A stretch of 64,000 bases of DNA from an uncultured Pelagibacteraceae bacterium (GCA_902601315.1 CACKMS010000003.1:78464-142463), one strand, 5' to 3'; shown: positions 22,611-31,455, counted from the first letter of the stretch. Translations and numbers: made by a program. The notes: generated by a model not told the origin, from the sequence alone.

Positions 22611-23156
22611 CTAACTTTCATCTGGGTCTTCGCCCATCTCCATCAAACTTTTATGTCGACTAAGCTGATCCCAGTACTTATCATTTGAAATATAGATTTC
22701 CTCTTCCCAAACATCTTTGTTAAGAGCTCTTTGGTATACAATATATTTATTTGCTCTTTCCCATATAATAAAATTATTAAAATTTTGGGGATTGCTACCA
22801 GTATCAAAATCACCATAAATTCTTTTTGCATAATTCATTAATTTTAAACTATCAGTTGCTGAATTATCTATTGTGTTATCGACATAAAATCTGATTGCCA
22901 TCAATTTTTTTTCTAAAAAAATATGCTTAATTATGAATTGATCGTTAAAGTTATCACTTGAACATATATCTGGTGCAAAAATATCAACTTCAGCATATCC
23001 TGTTTCATTTTCTGGAAATTCACCAAATTCTTTTTCGTCAGATTTTTTATATTCTTCACCAAGATCCATAATAAATTTACACTTGGCTTCTACGTAAGAA
23101 AAATTTAATAAGATTAACAGTATTGGTAAAATGAACTTTAAGAGTAATTTATTCAT
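22611..23156 (-). CDS. Unrecognised secreted protein upstream of pilY1
   Basis: 181 residues with a clear signal peptide (LLKFILPILLILLNFSYVEA, cleavage near residue 24) and no recognised domain. The mature part is acidic and contains two Cys (KCKFIMDLG and DICSSDNF), mixed strands, and a late segment WEEEIYISNDKYWDQLSRH. It shares a transcript with pilY1 (adjacent stop and start) and is preceded by the only good promoter candidate in the local gap. A PilY1 partner, chaperone or minor pilus component is possible, but this is inferred from position only. Confidence 0.7.
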   Translation of the reverse strand: MNKLLLKFILPILLILLNFSYVEAKCKFIMDLGEEYKKSDEKEFGEFPENETGYAEVDIFAPDICSSDNFNDQFIIKHIFLEKKLMAIRFYVDNTIDNSATDSLKLMNYAKRIYGDFDTGSNPQNFNNFIIWERANKYIVYQRALNKDVWEEEIYISNDKYWDQLSRHKSLMEMGEDPDES

Positions 23157-23197
23157 TATAATTATTTTAAATCAATCATATTAAATTAAAAAGCGTC

Positions 23198-23227
23198 ATT
23201 ATAGTCTGGAGGTCACCATTTTGACCC
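23198..23227 (-). promoter_or_regulatory. Candidate promoter for the pilY1 transcript with GGGTCAA element
   Basis: On the minus strand GGGTCAA (23227-23221) is followed after exactly 17 bases by TATAAT (23203-23198), about 40 bp before the ATG of the 181-residue protein. The -35 position is not a sigma-70 consensus but is a sequence repeated before pilT and before the STAS gene (14 bases, TTTGACCCAATTTA on the plus strand, identical here and at 27047-27060). This suggests a shared activator site or alternative -35. Confidence 0.45.
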
Positions 23228-23254
23228 AATTTAACATATTTCGCAAAATACTAA

Positions 23255-23941
23255 TTATTTAGGTAGAACAATCGTACTTTCTAAAGCAACTATTATCTTA
23301 CCACTATCGAAGTTACCACAACCATAAACTCTATAAGCCATCCCATCTGAACTTGCATCTGTTGCATCTTTTTTGATACTTGTCCCTGAGCCTTTAAATG
23401 GAGCCGATCCAACTCTGGTCATAAAATATTCATATTTGAATTTTTGCATCCTTTTCTTTTCACGATTACTATCACCACTTTGAACAATTCCTGAGGTAAG
23501 AAAATCATAATAACTTTTACTTTCGTGTACATCAACATTTGCAGTGCTAGTTGGAGTATCTGGATCTGGACCCCTTAAAACTTTAAAAGTTGATCTGTCA
23601 ATATCTACATAACTATTAAAACATGATCTGATTGCACTCGGGGCTACTGGTGGAGTTCCTGTTGCAAATAAACTTGTTGAATTTCCTACCAATTGTCTTT
23701 TAGAGGTATCTCTATCACCGTTTGCTTTGTAGGGTCCCAGGTATTGATTAATAATATATTTTTCTCCCTCCAACAAAGCGGTTTCTGCAACATAAAAAGT
23801 CTGCTGATACTCATCACTTAAATTATTACTTTGGTGGTCACTTGCAGAAATTACAATTAAAGCTCCACCCATTAAAGACATTGCCATTAATAAAACCAAT
23901 GAAAGAACTAACGCAAAACCTTTTTCTTTTTTATTTGTCAT
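23255..23941 (-). CDS. pilX: PilX-like minor pilin
   Basis: 228 residues. The N-terminus, KEKGFALVLSLVLLMAMSLM, fits the PilX_N leader and hydrophobic helix (cleavage after KG, and no Glu at mature position 5, as usual for PilX/GspK-type pilins). It is followed by SDHQSNNLSDEYQQTFYVAET, a typical PilX helix. The C-terminal part is a Cys-containing globular domain (RSCFNSYVD; VYGCGNFDSG). It is the last of four overlapping minor-pilin genes downstream of pilT. PilX is thought to join a tip-initiation complex with PilV, PilW, FimT and PilY1. The stop is followed by a 98-bp gap before the pilY1 unit. Confidence 0.82.
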   Translation of the reverse strand: MTNKKEKGFALVLSLVLLMAMSLMGGALIVISASDHQSNNLSDEYQQTFYVAETALLEGEKYIINQYLGPYKANGDRDTSKRQLVGNSTSLFATGTPPVAPSAIRSCFNSYVDIDRSTFKVLRGPDPDTPTSTANVDVHESKSYYDFLTSGIVQSGDSNREKKRMQKFKYEYFMTRVGSAPFKGSGTSIKKDATDASSDGMAYRVYGCGNFDSGKIIVALESTIVLPK

Positions 23942-24816
23942 TGTTCAATTCCAACATTTCTTGCGTTAGCGGTTACTGTAATTATGTCTCTTAAATATCT
24001 ATCCTCTTCTGATATGTCTCGCCCAGATGTTAAGGAGATAATCTTTCGAATAGCTCCTGACCTTTTATCATCTCTATAAAAAGGTCTAGTTGATCTAACA
24101 ATTAATCCAATATCAACTGTTCTAACATCGTATTCCTTACCAGAACTTGGTACAACTTGTGCATTTGTATACTTACCACTGCTATCTGCATCAATTCTTT
24201 TTCCATTTTCATCTAAAGGAACAAAAACCATATCTTGGACAAAATCTAAAACTTCCTCTCTGTCAAAAAGAGTGTCATCTGTTGAAAGTGCACTAAATTT
24301 GGAACCATCCCATTTTTCTCTAGCTTTCAAAACTTTAAAACCTTTTATTTCTTTATCTGTAAATGGATCAATTTTTGCAGATGCCTCACACCAATATTTA
24401 ATTTTATATCTTGTATAAGTATATCTTTTGTCCTCATCAGCAGTACTTTTATAATCAACACTTCCGTAAACAATTTCTAAAGTATCACATCCGACCTCTT
24501 CAAATTCTTTTGGAACTTTTGTTCCCGCATCACCAAAACCCTTTCGTTTAGTAATCTTAATTGGTATATGAGAATCGTGAGCAGCAATATTGTCATTGAA
24601 ATACTTATACCCAGCCATTCTTACTTCTCTTAAAATTTGACCAACAAGATCTCGACCTGCTTGTGAAATTTTTGCTCTATCAGTTACTTGTCTATAAGTA
24701 CTATTCACAACTGAATAAGATGTAAACATAGCAGCCATCATCAAGCTAGATATTACAATTGCAATTAAAATTTCTATTAAAGTAAGACCAGAAATTTTAC
24801 TAAATTTCTTTTTCAT
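23938..24816 (-). CDS. pilW: PilW-like minor pilin
   Basis: 292 residues with a type III prepilin leader and helix, SGLTLIEILIAIVISSLMMA, with Glu at mature position 5 (G/LTLIE). QAGRDLVGQILREVRMAGYKY, a signature region of PilW, follows. The large C-terminal domain has two or three Cys (GCDTLEIVYG; KYWCEASAK). It overlaps pilX by 4 bases and meets the pilV stop by one base, so the minor pilins are translationally coupled. Confidence 0.84.
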   Translation of the reverse strand: MKKKFSKISGLTLIEILIAIVISSLMMAAMFTSYSVVNSTYRQVTDRAKISQAGRDLVGQILREVRMAGYKYFNDNIAAHDSHIPIKITKRKGFGDAGTKVPKEFEEVGCDTLEIVYGSVDYKSTADEDKRYTYTRYKIKYWCEASAKIDPFTDKEIKGFKVLKAREKWDGSKFSALSTDDTLFDREEVLDFVQDMVFVPLDENGKRIDADSSGKYTNAQVVPSSGKEYDVRTVDIGLIVRSTRPFYRDDKRSGAIRKIISLTSGRDISEEDRYLRDIITVTANARNVGIEQ

Positions 24817-25358
24817 TATTTTACTTGGAAATATAAATATTTTGTCTTATTGCCACTATTCATATTAATTTCCATTCTTCCCACATAAACTTTGTCGTAT
24901 GCTGTAGAATTACTTACTGGGCAACCCGTTTTGCACATTAGATGCATGGTTAAAACTTTTTTATCTTTTGTTCCGTCAACGCATTTCAAAACGCCTTTTG
25001 ATACTTTTGCATTCCATTTATTCCTTATATTATCTTCTGCAATGTTTGCAGATGGATTTGAATTAGATCCATCTGTACAAGTTTCAACTTTCCATTGATT
25101 GTCTTTTAATGCGTCCATGAAGGTTTTTGAGGCCTTTTCCTGTTTTTTATAAGCAAAAATATCCTCAGCAATTGTTCCTACAATATAGTTTGCCTTTGTT
25201 CTTTCACCAGAAACATCAATAGATCTTACTGAGTACTGTACCATTTGAAATACAGCCACAAAACCAATACCAATTATCGCTGTTGCAACAATAGCCTCCA
25301 ACAAAGTTATACCCTTTTCTGAGTCTCTGTTTCTGTATTTATTGGTTAATATAGTCAT
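24816..25358 (-). CDS. pilV: PilV-like minor pilin
   Basis: 180 residues. The leader KG/ITLLEAIVATAIIGIGFVA has Glu5 and the PilV-type helix followed by VQYSVRSIDVSGERTKANYIV. The C-terminal domain has four Cys (VETCTDG; VLKCVDG; LMCKTGCPVS), probably two disulfides. It overlaps the upstream fimT-like gene by about 20 bases and pilW by one base. Assigned to PilV from order and helix; GspI-like naming would be an equivalent description. Confidence 0.8.
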   Translation of the reverse strand: MTILTNKYRNRDSEKGITLLEAIVATAIIGIGFVAVFQMVQYSVRSIDVSGERTKANYIVGTIAEDIFAYKKQEKASKTFMDALKDNQWKVETCTDGSNSNPSANIAEDNIRNKWNAKVSKGVLKCVDGTKDKKVLTMHLMCKTGCPVSNSTAYDKVYVGRMEINMNSGNKTKYLYFQVK

Positions 25359-26013
25359 TTTTTTCGTAAGAATATTTGTATTTATTTATTATACCAAATC
25401 TTGAATATTTTACTAAATATACAGGATAGTCTCCATCCTTACCTTTGATGGCTCTTGGTAAGAATTTTTTCGATACAGGATTACATGTTGTTACTCTTTT
25501 ATAGCAAATTACAATTAAATTATTTGTTAATGATACTTTGTCTAAAGTACTATTATATTGACTCTCTGCGCTTCCAAATTGTTTAAAGTACTTACCACCT
25601 TTTGAAAAACAAATCGCTGCATTTTTTACTAAATGATAGACATACACATCTTCATCCAATGATAATGATGTTATGGTATCAGAGCCATCCATGTCTGTAC
25701 TGACACAAGTTGGTTTTTTGTTAGCATTGAGTTTATTAGAAAGAGTAGTAGCGTCGATACCTTTCACGGTGATCAACTTATCTGTTTCAAACTCTACTCT
25801 AACATATGGATATGATCCTCTTTCAACTTGAGTACTTGCTACACTTAAGATTGAGGCAACTTTTTCTGCTTGAGTTCTAACTAGTCTTTCTATACTCCAT
25901 TTTTCAAATTGTGGTAAACCCATTCCTGCAACTACTCCTATAATTGCAATTATCACTAATAATTCTAAGAGAGTAAAACCTTTAATGTTCTGCTTTTGCT
26001 GCACTAGTGTCAA
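25339..26013 (-). CDS. fimT: FimT/GspH-like minor pilin
   Basis: 224 residues if it begins at the TTG at 26013, which has AGGA 5 bases upstream; a GTG three codons later is an alternative. The leader is KG/FTLLELLVIIAIIGVVAGMG with Glu5, followed by LPQFEKWSIERLVRTQAEKV, resembling the FimT/GspH helix. The globular part contains Cys pairs (KPTCVSTDM; ICYKRVTTCNPVSKKF). It overlaps the 3' end of pilT by 32 bases. Minor pilin of the initiation complex. Confidence 0.78.
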   Translation of the reverse strand: MTLVQQKQNIKGFTLLELLVIIAIIGVVAGMGLPQFEKWSIERLVRTQAEKVASILSVASTQVERGSYPYVRVEFETDKLITVKGIDATTLSNKLNANKKPTCVSTDMDGSDTITSLSLDEDVYVYHLVKNAAICFSKGGKYFKQFGSAESQYNSTLDKVSLTNNLIVICYKRVTTCNPVSKKFLPRAIKGKDGDYPVYLVKYSRFGIINKYKYSYEKNDYINQ

Positions 26014-26998
26014 TTTTTCCTGATGTTACAAGATCCTGAATAGATTTCTCCATGGTAATCATTCCATCTCTAACCGCTGTTTGCATCACACTTGGAATTT
26101 GATGTATCTTTGCCTCACGAATTAAATTTTGAACTGGAGGAGTGCACTTCATAATTTCAAAAGCGCCACATCTACCTTGTCCATCTTTTGTTTTAAATAA
26201 TCTTTGTGTAACTACCATTTTAAGTGAAGTAGAAATTTGGGCTCTAATTTGTGCTTGCTGTTCAGGAGGAAATACGTCGATAATTCTATTTATGGTGCTT
26301 GGTGCTCCACTTGTATGTAAAGTTCCAAATACTAAGTGACCCGTTTCAGCTGCGGTTAATGCTAGACTTACAGTCTCGAGATCTCTCATCTCTCCCACTA
26401 AAATTACATCAGGGTCTTCTCTAAGAGCTGCTTTTAAAGCTGCAGCAAACGATTGAGTTTGTTTTCCAACCTCTCTATGTGAAACAATACTTTTTTGGTC
26501 TTTATGAATAAATTCAACCGGATCTTCAACTGTAATTATATTCGCTGTCCTTTGTTTATTTATCTCATTTACTATAGCAGCTAGAGTTGTTGACTTACCA
26601 GATCCAGTCGGGCCAGTTACCAAAACTAATCCTTTGTGATAGTCAATAACATCATAAAGTGCTGGTGGTAAACTGAATTGATCCATGTCTGGAATTTTAC
26701 TCTCAACTCTCCTACAAACACATGCAGGACCATTAATCGTTTTATAAAAGTTTGCCCTAAACCTTAAACCACCTAATGTGATAGCAGTATCAAGCTCATG
26801 CGTTGTTTCAAATTTTTCTAATTCGCCTTCATTACAATTCATTGATAATAGATCTTTTAGATCTTGAGGAGTAACTGGCGTTTCTTGCACCATAATAATT
26901 TCACCAGTTTGTCTGTAAGCTAAAGGTGATCCTGCTCTGATATGAAAATCTGATATTTTTTTATTATTTTTGGCAAGGTCTTCTAATTTATCAAACAT
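25982..26998 (-). CDS. pilT: Type IV pilus retraction ATPase PilT
   Basis: Hexameric cytosolic ATPase that depolymerises pili and powers twitching or DNA uptake. 338 residues, the usual PilT length. The N-terminal PAS-like domain has SDFHIRAGSPLAYRQTGEI. Walker A is GPTGSGKSTTLAAI near residue 130, the Asp box holds ITVEDPVEFIH, Walker B is DVILVGEMRDLETV near 198, and the His box is TGHLVFGTLHTSGAP. It heads a leftward unit with four minor pilins, divergent from the pilMNOPQBC unit. No second PilT/PilU is present in the window. Confidence 0.95.
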   Translation of the reverse strand: MFDKLEDLAKNNKKISDFHIRAGSPLAYRQTGEIIMVQETPVTPQDLKDLLSMNCNEGELEKFETTHELDTAITLGGLRFRANFYKTINGPACVCRRVESKIPDMDQFSLPPALYDVIDYHKGLVLVTGPTGSGKSTTLAAIVNEINKQRTANIITVEDPVEFIHKDQKSIVSHREVGKQTQSFAAALKAALREDPDVILVGEMRDLETVSLALTAAETGHLVFGTLHTSGAPSTINRIIDVFPPEQQAQIRAQISTSLKMVVTQRLFKTKDGQGRCGAFEIMKCTPPVQNLIREAKIHQIPSVMQTAVRDGMITMEKSIQDLVTSGKIDTSAAKAEH

Positions 26999-27003
26999 AG
27001 ATA

Positions 27004-27054
27004 ATTGATACTATAAAATCTATCAATCTTACATAAAATTTACAAATTTGACCC
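27004..27054 (-). promoter_or_regulatory. Candidate pilT promoter/operator: GGGTCAA element, TAAGAT -10 and a 7-bp inverted repeat
   Basis: On the minus strand GGGTCAA (27054-27048) is followed after 16 bases by TAAGAT (27031-27026). A perfect 7-bp inverted repeat, ATTGATA (27004-27010) and TATCAAT (27021-27027), lies just downstream with a 10-bp spacer and touches the -10 candidate, so it could be an operator or a leader hairpin. The rest of the 157-bp divergent gap (26999-27155) must also hold the pilMN promoter; a TATATA at 27123-27128 is the only -10-like candidate I noticed for it. Confidence 0.35.
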
Positions 27055-27155
27055 AATTTAGTCATTTATTTTTCCTTAAACAGCTCAACTTTTAATTTAA
27101 TAGTTACTTAAACTGTAGGTTTATATATAAGTAATCTTATTTGATTTATTAAATA

Positions 27156-28862
27156 ATGAAAAACCCATTTGCAAATTTATTTAAAAAAAAAGATGCAGCT
27201 CCCACAGTTAAGCCAGAAGCATCATCTCCAAAAAAAGAAAATTTTTTTAGTAAATTAATAAAAAATAAAATTGGCAAGAGTTCCGTTAAAGGGGAGGAAA
27301 TTGTTGGTGTAGATTTATCTACAAATGAAATTAGATTAGCTCAAATTTCAACTAATAAATCTAATCAGTGGATTTTAGAAAAATTTTACTCACATAAAAT
27401 TGAAGGTTTGCCAGAAAACTCGTCAGTTTTAGAACACCCAGATAAGGTTGCCGAAGAGTTAAAAATTGCAATTCAAAAGTCAAAAATTTCAACATCTAAT
27501 GCTGCAATAGCGATACCAGTAACCAGTGCAATTATAAGAGTTGTTACAAGCCCATTGATGACAGATGAAGAGCTTCATAACGCTGTAAAAACAGATTCAC
27601 TATGGGAGAATTTAGTTCAGCTTACTGATAACCTGGATGATTATTCTATTTTTCACCAGGTGATAAATAGAGATCAAACTGGCAATACAATGGATATATT
27701 ATTTGTTGCATCAAAGTTAGCAGACATAAATAGTTATACTGAAATAATTAAGAAAGGAGGAATGAACGCTGTTATTATTGATGTAAAATGTTTTGCATTA
27801 AAATCTGCTGTAGACCAAATAAATCAAATTTCAGGGACTATTGAAGATTCCAATTTGACTGCTGTTTTAGAATTTGGATTAGATGAAAATTATGTAATGA
27901 TTTTATACGAAAACAATCCCATTATTACTGATATATTTATAAGAGGCCAAGATAGAACCACTCTAATTGAAAGTAACAATCAAGAGGAGATGGAGGCGTT
28001 AGTAAGAAGATACATTACTCAAGTAAAACAAGCAGTACAGGATTTTGAAACAAAATATGAAAAAAGAATTAGAAATTTAAAAGTTACTTCTAATTTAGCC
28101 AATGTTGAAACTTATCTTGCAAGTTTTAGAAAAAATTTAGTTAATACAGGTTTTAATTTATTTGATCCACTCGATGGAATAAAAATTCCTGCTCAAATTG
28201 AAGAAAGTGTTAAATTAGAAAATCGATCTTATCTATCTACAGTGATGGGTCTTGCATTTAGAAAGCTTGATGTATTTGGATATTTCAAATTTGTAACAGC
28301 TGTTAAAAATATAAATCTACTTCCAAACAGAGACGCAATGATAAAACAAAAAAAGGCAAAAGCATTTTCAAATTTTGCATTTAAAGGAATATTAGGGACA
28401 GTGTCAGTAGTTTATATTATTCTTTTTGCTTTATCATTCTGGCAAATAAATTCATTAAATAGTAAAATTACCAATTACTCTCAGATAGTTCAAACTCATC
28501 AAGAAAGAAGTGATCAGTTAGCGAAGATAAGTAAAGAACTCAGTAAATTAAATAAATCATTGGAGTTAAGTAAATCCATTAAGTCAAACAAAAAAATAAG
28601 TTTTAGAGTATTGGCTCAGGTTGCATCAGCAGTTCCAAAAAGAGTAAGATTTACAAAAATTGATTTTAATGGAACTAACCAAATTCTTATTCAAGGGCTT
28701 GCTGCGAGTGACCAGGATATTTTAAAATTAATTAGTAATTTAAATAATAAAAAATTAATTTCACAGGCATCTCTTGCAAGCATGGATTTATCAACAGCCT
28801 CTGGTAACACAAATAATGCAATGAAAGGCTTTTTAATTAATTGTATATTGGAGAAAGTCTAA
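27156..28862 (+). CDS. pilM/pilN: PilM-PilN fusion protein of the pilus alignment complex
   Basis: 568 residues joining two normally separate proteins. Residues about 40-375 are PilM, an actin-like cytosolic protein (GEEIVGVDLSTNEIRLAQIS; AAIAIPVTSAIIRVV; TAVLEFGLDENYVMILYEN). Residues 384-568 are PilN: the conserved NINLLPNR peptide that PilM normally binds (about 385-392), one membrane helix (about 405-427), a coiled coil and a ferredoxin-like domain (SAVPKRVRFTKIDF). In canonical systems PilM binds the PilN N-terminus; here the two are covalently joined. A basic/Pro-rich N-terminal 40 residues is extra. First gene of pilMN-O-P-Q-B-C. Confidence 0.9.
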   Translation: MKNPFANLFKKKDAAPTVKPEASSPKKENFFSKLIKNKIGKSSVKGEEIVGVDLSTNEIRLAQISTNKSNQWILEKFYSHKIEGLPENSSVLEHPDKVAEELKIAIQKSKISTSNAAIAIPVTSAIIRVVTSPLMTDEELHNAVKTDSLWENLVQLTDNLDDYSIFHQVINRDQTGNTMDILFVASKLADINSYTEIIKKGGMNAVIIDVKCFALKSAVDQINQISGTIEDSNLTAVLEFGLDENYVMILYENNPIITDIFIRGQDRTTLIESNNQEEMEALVRRYITQVKQAVQDFETKYEKRIRNLKVTSNLANVETYLASFRKNLVNTGFNLFDPLDGIKIPAQIEESVKLENRSYLSTVMGLAFRKLDVFGYFKFVTAVKNINLLPNRDAMIKQKKAKAFSNFAFKGILGTVSVVYIILFALSFWQINSLNSKITNYSQIVQTHQERSDQLAKISKELSKLNKSLELSKSIKSNKKISFRVLAQVASAVPKRVRFTKIDFNGTNQILIQGLAASDQDILKLISNLNNKKLISQASLASMDLSTASGNTNNAMKGFLINCILEKV

Positions 28863-29500
28863 TGGATTTGAAAAATATAACTGTTGAAGATTTAAAAGAA
28901 AAGTTTGCAGCTTTTGATAAGAAAACTTTAATTAAATTTGGAATTGGAATTGGAGCTATCATTCTTTTCCTAATAATTTATTTTGCAATTTTAAGGCCAA
29001 TGGTAAATGAAAAAAAAGCAACTTTGGATGATCAAATAAATAAGCAAATGGAAATTCAGCAATTTGAAAATGACATTATAACAATAAAAAATAGAATAAA
29101 AAAAATGGAACCTATTGTTGAAAAAAATTCAACACTATTTCACTCTAAAGCTGAAGTGGAGGGTTTATACGACAGTTTAAGTAGGTACGCTGGAGCTTAT
29201 GGATTAGTAATTTCAAAAATACAAAAGCAAAAACCACAACCAGTATTAAAATCAGGGGTAGCTGCCCAGGCTCAGGAACTACTTGATCAAAGCATGGTGT
29301 CTTATTACAAAATACCTGTAGATTATGAGATTAAGGGTAACTTTTTAAACTATATTAAATTTAAAAGAGCAGTATCTAGGTCAAAAAAAATGCTAAACTT
29401 TGACAAAGAGCTCATAAATGTTGTACAAAACGATCCTAACGGAGCAGTCGTTGCAAGTGGAGAACTAACAATTGTAGGTTTGCCAAATGAATTTTTTTAA
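28862..29500 (+). CDS. pilO: Type IV pilus inner-membrane protein PilO
   Basis: About 212 residues from the ATG at 28862 (MDLKNITVEDLKEKF), which overlaps the pilMN stop by one base; an in-frame start 21 bases upstream lies inside pilMN and is less likely. A cytosolic N-terminus is followed by one membrane helix (about residues 25-44), a coiled coil (DQINKQMEIQQFENDIITI) and a periplasmic ferredoxin-like domain (YYKIPVDYEIKGNFLNYIKF), which match PilO. It should heterodimerise with the PilN part of the fusion. It overlaps pilP by 14 bases. Confidence 0.88.
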   Translation: MDLKNITVEDLKEKFAAFDKKTLIKFGIGIGAIILFLIIYFAILRPMVNEKKATLDDQINKQMEIQQFENDIITIKNRIKKMEPIVEKNSTLFHSKAEVEGLYDSLSRYAGAYGLVISKIQKQKPQPVLKSGVAAQAQELLDQSMVSYYKIPVDYEIKGNFLNYIKFKRAVSRSKKMLNFDKELINVVQNDPNGAVVASGELTIVGLPNEFF

Positions 29501-29915
29501 ACTTTTTCTGATTTTATTATTTTTTATTTTTTCATCAAATAGTTTTGCAGATAACCACGGCCAAAATGAAATTGCGCAAGAAATATCTGAAGATGAGGAA
29601 GTTCCTTTGAATGATCCTTTTGCGGGTAACGAAGGTACTGGTGGTGCTTTAAATTCTCAAATGCCATCTGAAGAAGAAGAGGACGAAATGAGTTTGTATA
29701 ATTTTAAACTTGTTGGACTGATATCAGGTAAGGATAATAGTTACATTTCATTAGCAAATTCTGGTGGTGAAGTAATGACAATTACCCTTGGACAATTTTT
29801 AGGAAAAATAAAACTTATAGATCTTAGATTAAACGAAGCAATATTTGAAAAAGAAGACAAGAAATTTGTGATCATTGATTTTAACAATGTTATTAGGGAG
29901 GCAGATGAATATTAG
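29487..29915 (+). CDS. pilP: PilP-like periplasmic protein
   Basis: 142 residues with a signal peptide (FLILLFFIFSSNSFA, cleavage near residue 22), an acidic linker (ISEDEEVPLNDPFAGNEGTG), and a small beta domain (YNFKLVGLISGKDNSYISL; GEVMTITLGQFLGKIKLIDL). The latter resembles the C-terminal HR domain of PilP/GspC, which bridges PilNO to the secretin. No lipobox Cys is seen, unlike classical PilP, which is a lipoprotein; here the secretin carries one instead. Called from position and fold-like pattern. Confidence 0.75.
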   Translation: MNFFKLFLILLFFIFSSNSFADNHGQNEIAQEISEDEEVPLNDPFAGNEGTGGALNSQMPSEEEEDEMSLYNFKLVGLISGKDNSYISLANSGGEVMTITLGQFLGKIKLIDLRLNEAIFEKEDKKFVIIDFNNVIREADEY

Positions 29916-31455
29916 GAAATTTAATAGACTAATATTATTATTTCTCTTTTCAGTTGTATTAGTAGGCTGTCAACAAATGAAAAGTGCAAATAAGCCCTTC
30001 AAACATAACACTCCATTAATTAAAGAGAATATAAAAAAAGATGGTGCAGCGGAAATACAAAAAACTTTAGAGCTTGGACCAAAACCATCATCAGGAGATA
30101 AAGTTTACGGCAAAAGAAAAAAAATTTCATCTGAGGCTCAAAGAAACTATCTTTTGATACCAGATACATATCCACTTCTTAAACAAAGAATTACTTTTAA
30201 ATTTAAAAATCTTGATTTTAAAGAAACCATGTATTTGATGGGTAAAATTGGAGAAATTAATGTACTAGTTGGAGATGAAGTTGCTGGTGCAATCTCAGCA
30301 GAATTAATTGATGTTCCTTGGGACAAAGCTTTTCAAGCATTATTAGACATGAAAAATTATGCATCAGACATTGATGTAAGTTCAAACTTAATAAGAATTC
30401 ATTCACCTGAGGTGTTAACATCACAAGAAAATTATAAATCTGACAGAGCGTCTGCAGTAAAAAGAAAAGTTGAGTTGGAGGATAGTGTCGAGCCAATTAT
30501 ATCTGAAATATTTAGACTTTATTATATTACACCAGACCAAGCTAAAGCTACATTGGAGGAGTTATTTACACAACGTTCAGGAGAGTCTGCATTTGTACCA
30601 ATTCAAGTTACTGAGGAAGTCACAACAAGATCAATAATTGTAAGAGGTAAAGAGAAGGATCTTGATGTGGTGGACAAACTAATTAAAGAAATCGATGTTA
30701 GAACTAAACAAGTTTTAATTGAAGCCTTTATTGTTGAAGCTAACTCAGATTTTGAAAGGGCTTTAGGGACAAGATTAGGTGGTTACTATTTAAGAGGAGG
30801 AAAAAATGTTGGAGGTATAGCTGGTCCGAGTTCAGGAAGTGCTGATGGGACTGATTTAAGTGCAGATGGAGTTGCAGAACTAGGCTCAGCGACAGATAGT
30901 ATAACAAACTTTGCAGCCACTGGCGCATCAAGCGGTATAGGAATTTTAAGAAGAACAGGAACAGGAGTTCTAAAAGCAGAAATAACTGCACTTGAAAGTT
31001 TAGGATTAGGAAAGACAATATCAAATCCAAAAGTTTTCACATTGGATAATCAGTCAGCAACTGTAACTCAAGGTGAAGAAATTCCATACCAGACAACAGC
31101 TGATGGCACTACAACTACATCATTTAAAGAAGCAGCATTAAAACTTGAGGTTACTCCAAGCATAATTGGAGACGGAAATGTACTACTGAATATAAAAGTC
31201 AACAATGATACCCCGAATAGATCTGCAGAGTCTGATGAACCACCAATCAATAAAATGGAGATAGTAACCAAATTATTAGTCGCAGATGGTGATATAGTAG
31301 TTATTGGAGGAATTAAAAAGAACGTAATTGTTAATCAAAAAAGTCAAACCCCAGGTCTTGGGAATGTTCCTGTGATAGGTAATCTCTTTAAAGGTAAATC
31401 AAATTCTGATAACTTAGATGAATTATTAGTGTTTATTGCACCAAGAGTATTATGA
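29905..31455 (+). CDS. pilQ: Type IV pilus secretin PilQ (lipoprotein form)
   Basis: Outer-membrane channel for the pilus. The start is taken at ATG 29905 (MNIRKFNRLIL), with AGGGAGG 3 bases upstream, giving 516 residues. The leader ends in a lipobox, LFSVVLVGC, so it is probably a lipoprotein that may self-target. Domains: N0/STN-like region (about 90-165: FKFKNLDFKETMYLMGKIG; VPWDKAFQALLDMKNY), N1/NolW (about 185-270), and secretin core (about 285-515: AEITALESLGLGKTISNPKV; VVIGGIKKN; PGLGNVPVIGNLFK). AMIN domains common in PilQ are absent, making this a minimal secretin. It overlaps pilP and pilB. Confidence 0.93.
   Translation: MNIRKFNRLILLFLFSVVLVGCQQMKSANKPFKHNTPLIKENIKKDGAAEIQKTLELGPKPSSGDKVYGKRKKISSEAQRNYLLIPDTYPLLKQRITFKFKNLDFKETMYLMGKIGEINVLVGDEVAGAISAELIDVPWDKAFQALLDMKNYASDIDVSSNLIRIHSPEVLTSQENYKSDRASAVKRKVELEDSVEPIISEIFRLYYITPDQAKATLEELFTQRSGESAFVPIQVTEEVTTRSIIVRGKEKDLDVVDKLIKEIDVRTKQVLIEAFIVEANSDFERALGTRLGGYYLRGGKNVGGIAGPSSGSADGTDLSADGVAELGSATDSITNFAATGASSGIGILRRTGTGVLKAEITALESLGLGKTISNPKVFTLDNQSATVTQGEEIPYQTTADGTTTTSFKEAALKLEVTPSIIGDGNVLLNIKVNNDTPNRSAESDEPPINKMEIVTKLLVADGDIVVIGGIKKNVIVNQKSQTPGLGNVPVIGNLFKGKSNSDNLDELLVFIAPRVL

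Noticed and set aside
23221..23227. TTGACC read as a plus-strand sigma-70 -35 box
   Set aside because: No -10 hexamer lies 16-18 bp downstream on the plus strand at any of the three sites; the minus-strand reading fits the gene positions better.
30257..31271. Several open antisense frames over pilQ
   Set aside because: They are hydrophobic, Leu- or Pro-rich shadows of the secretin reading frame with no ribosome-binding site and no protein family character.
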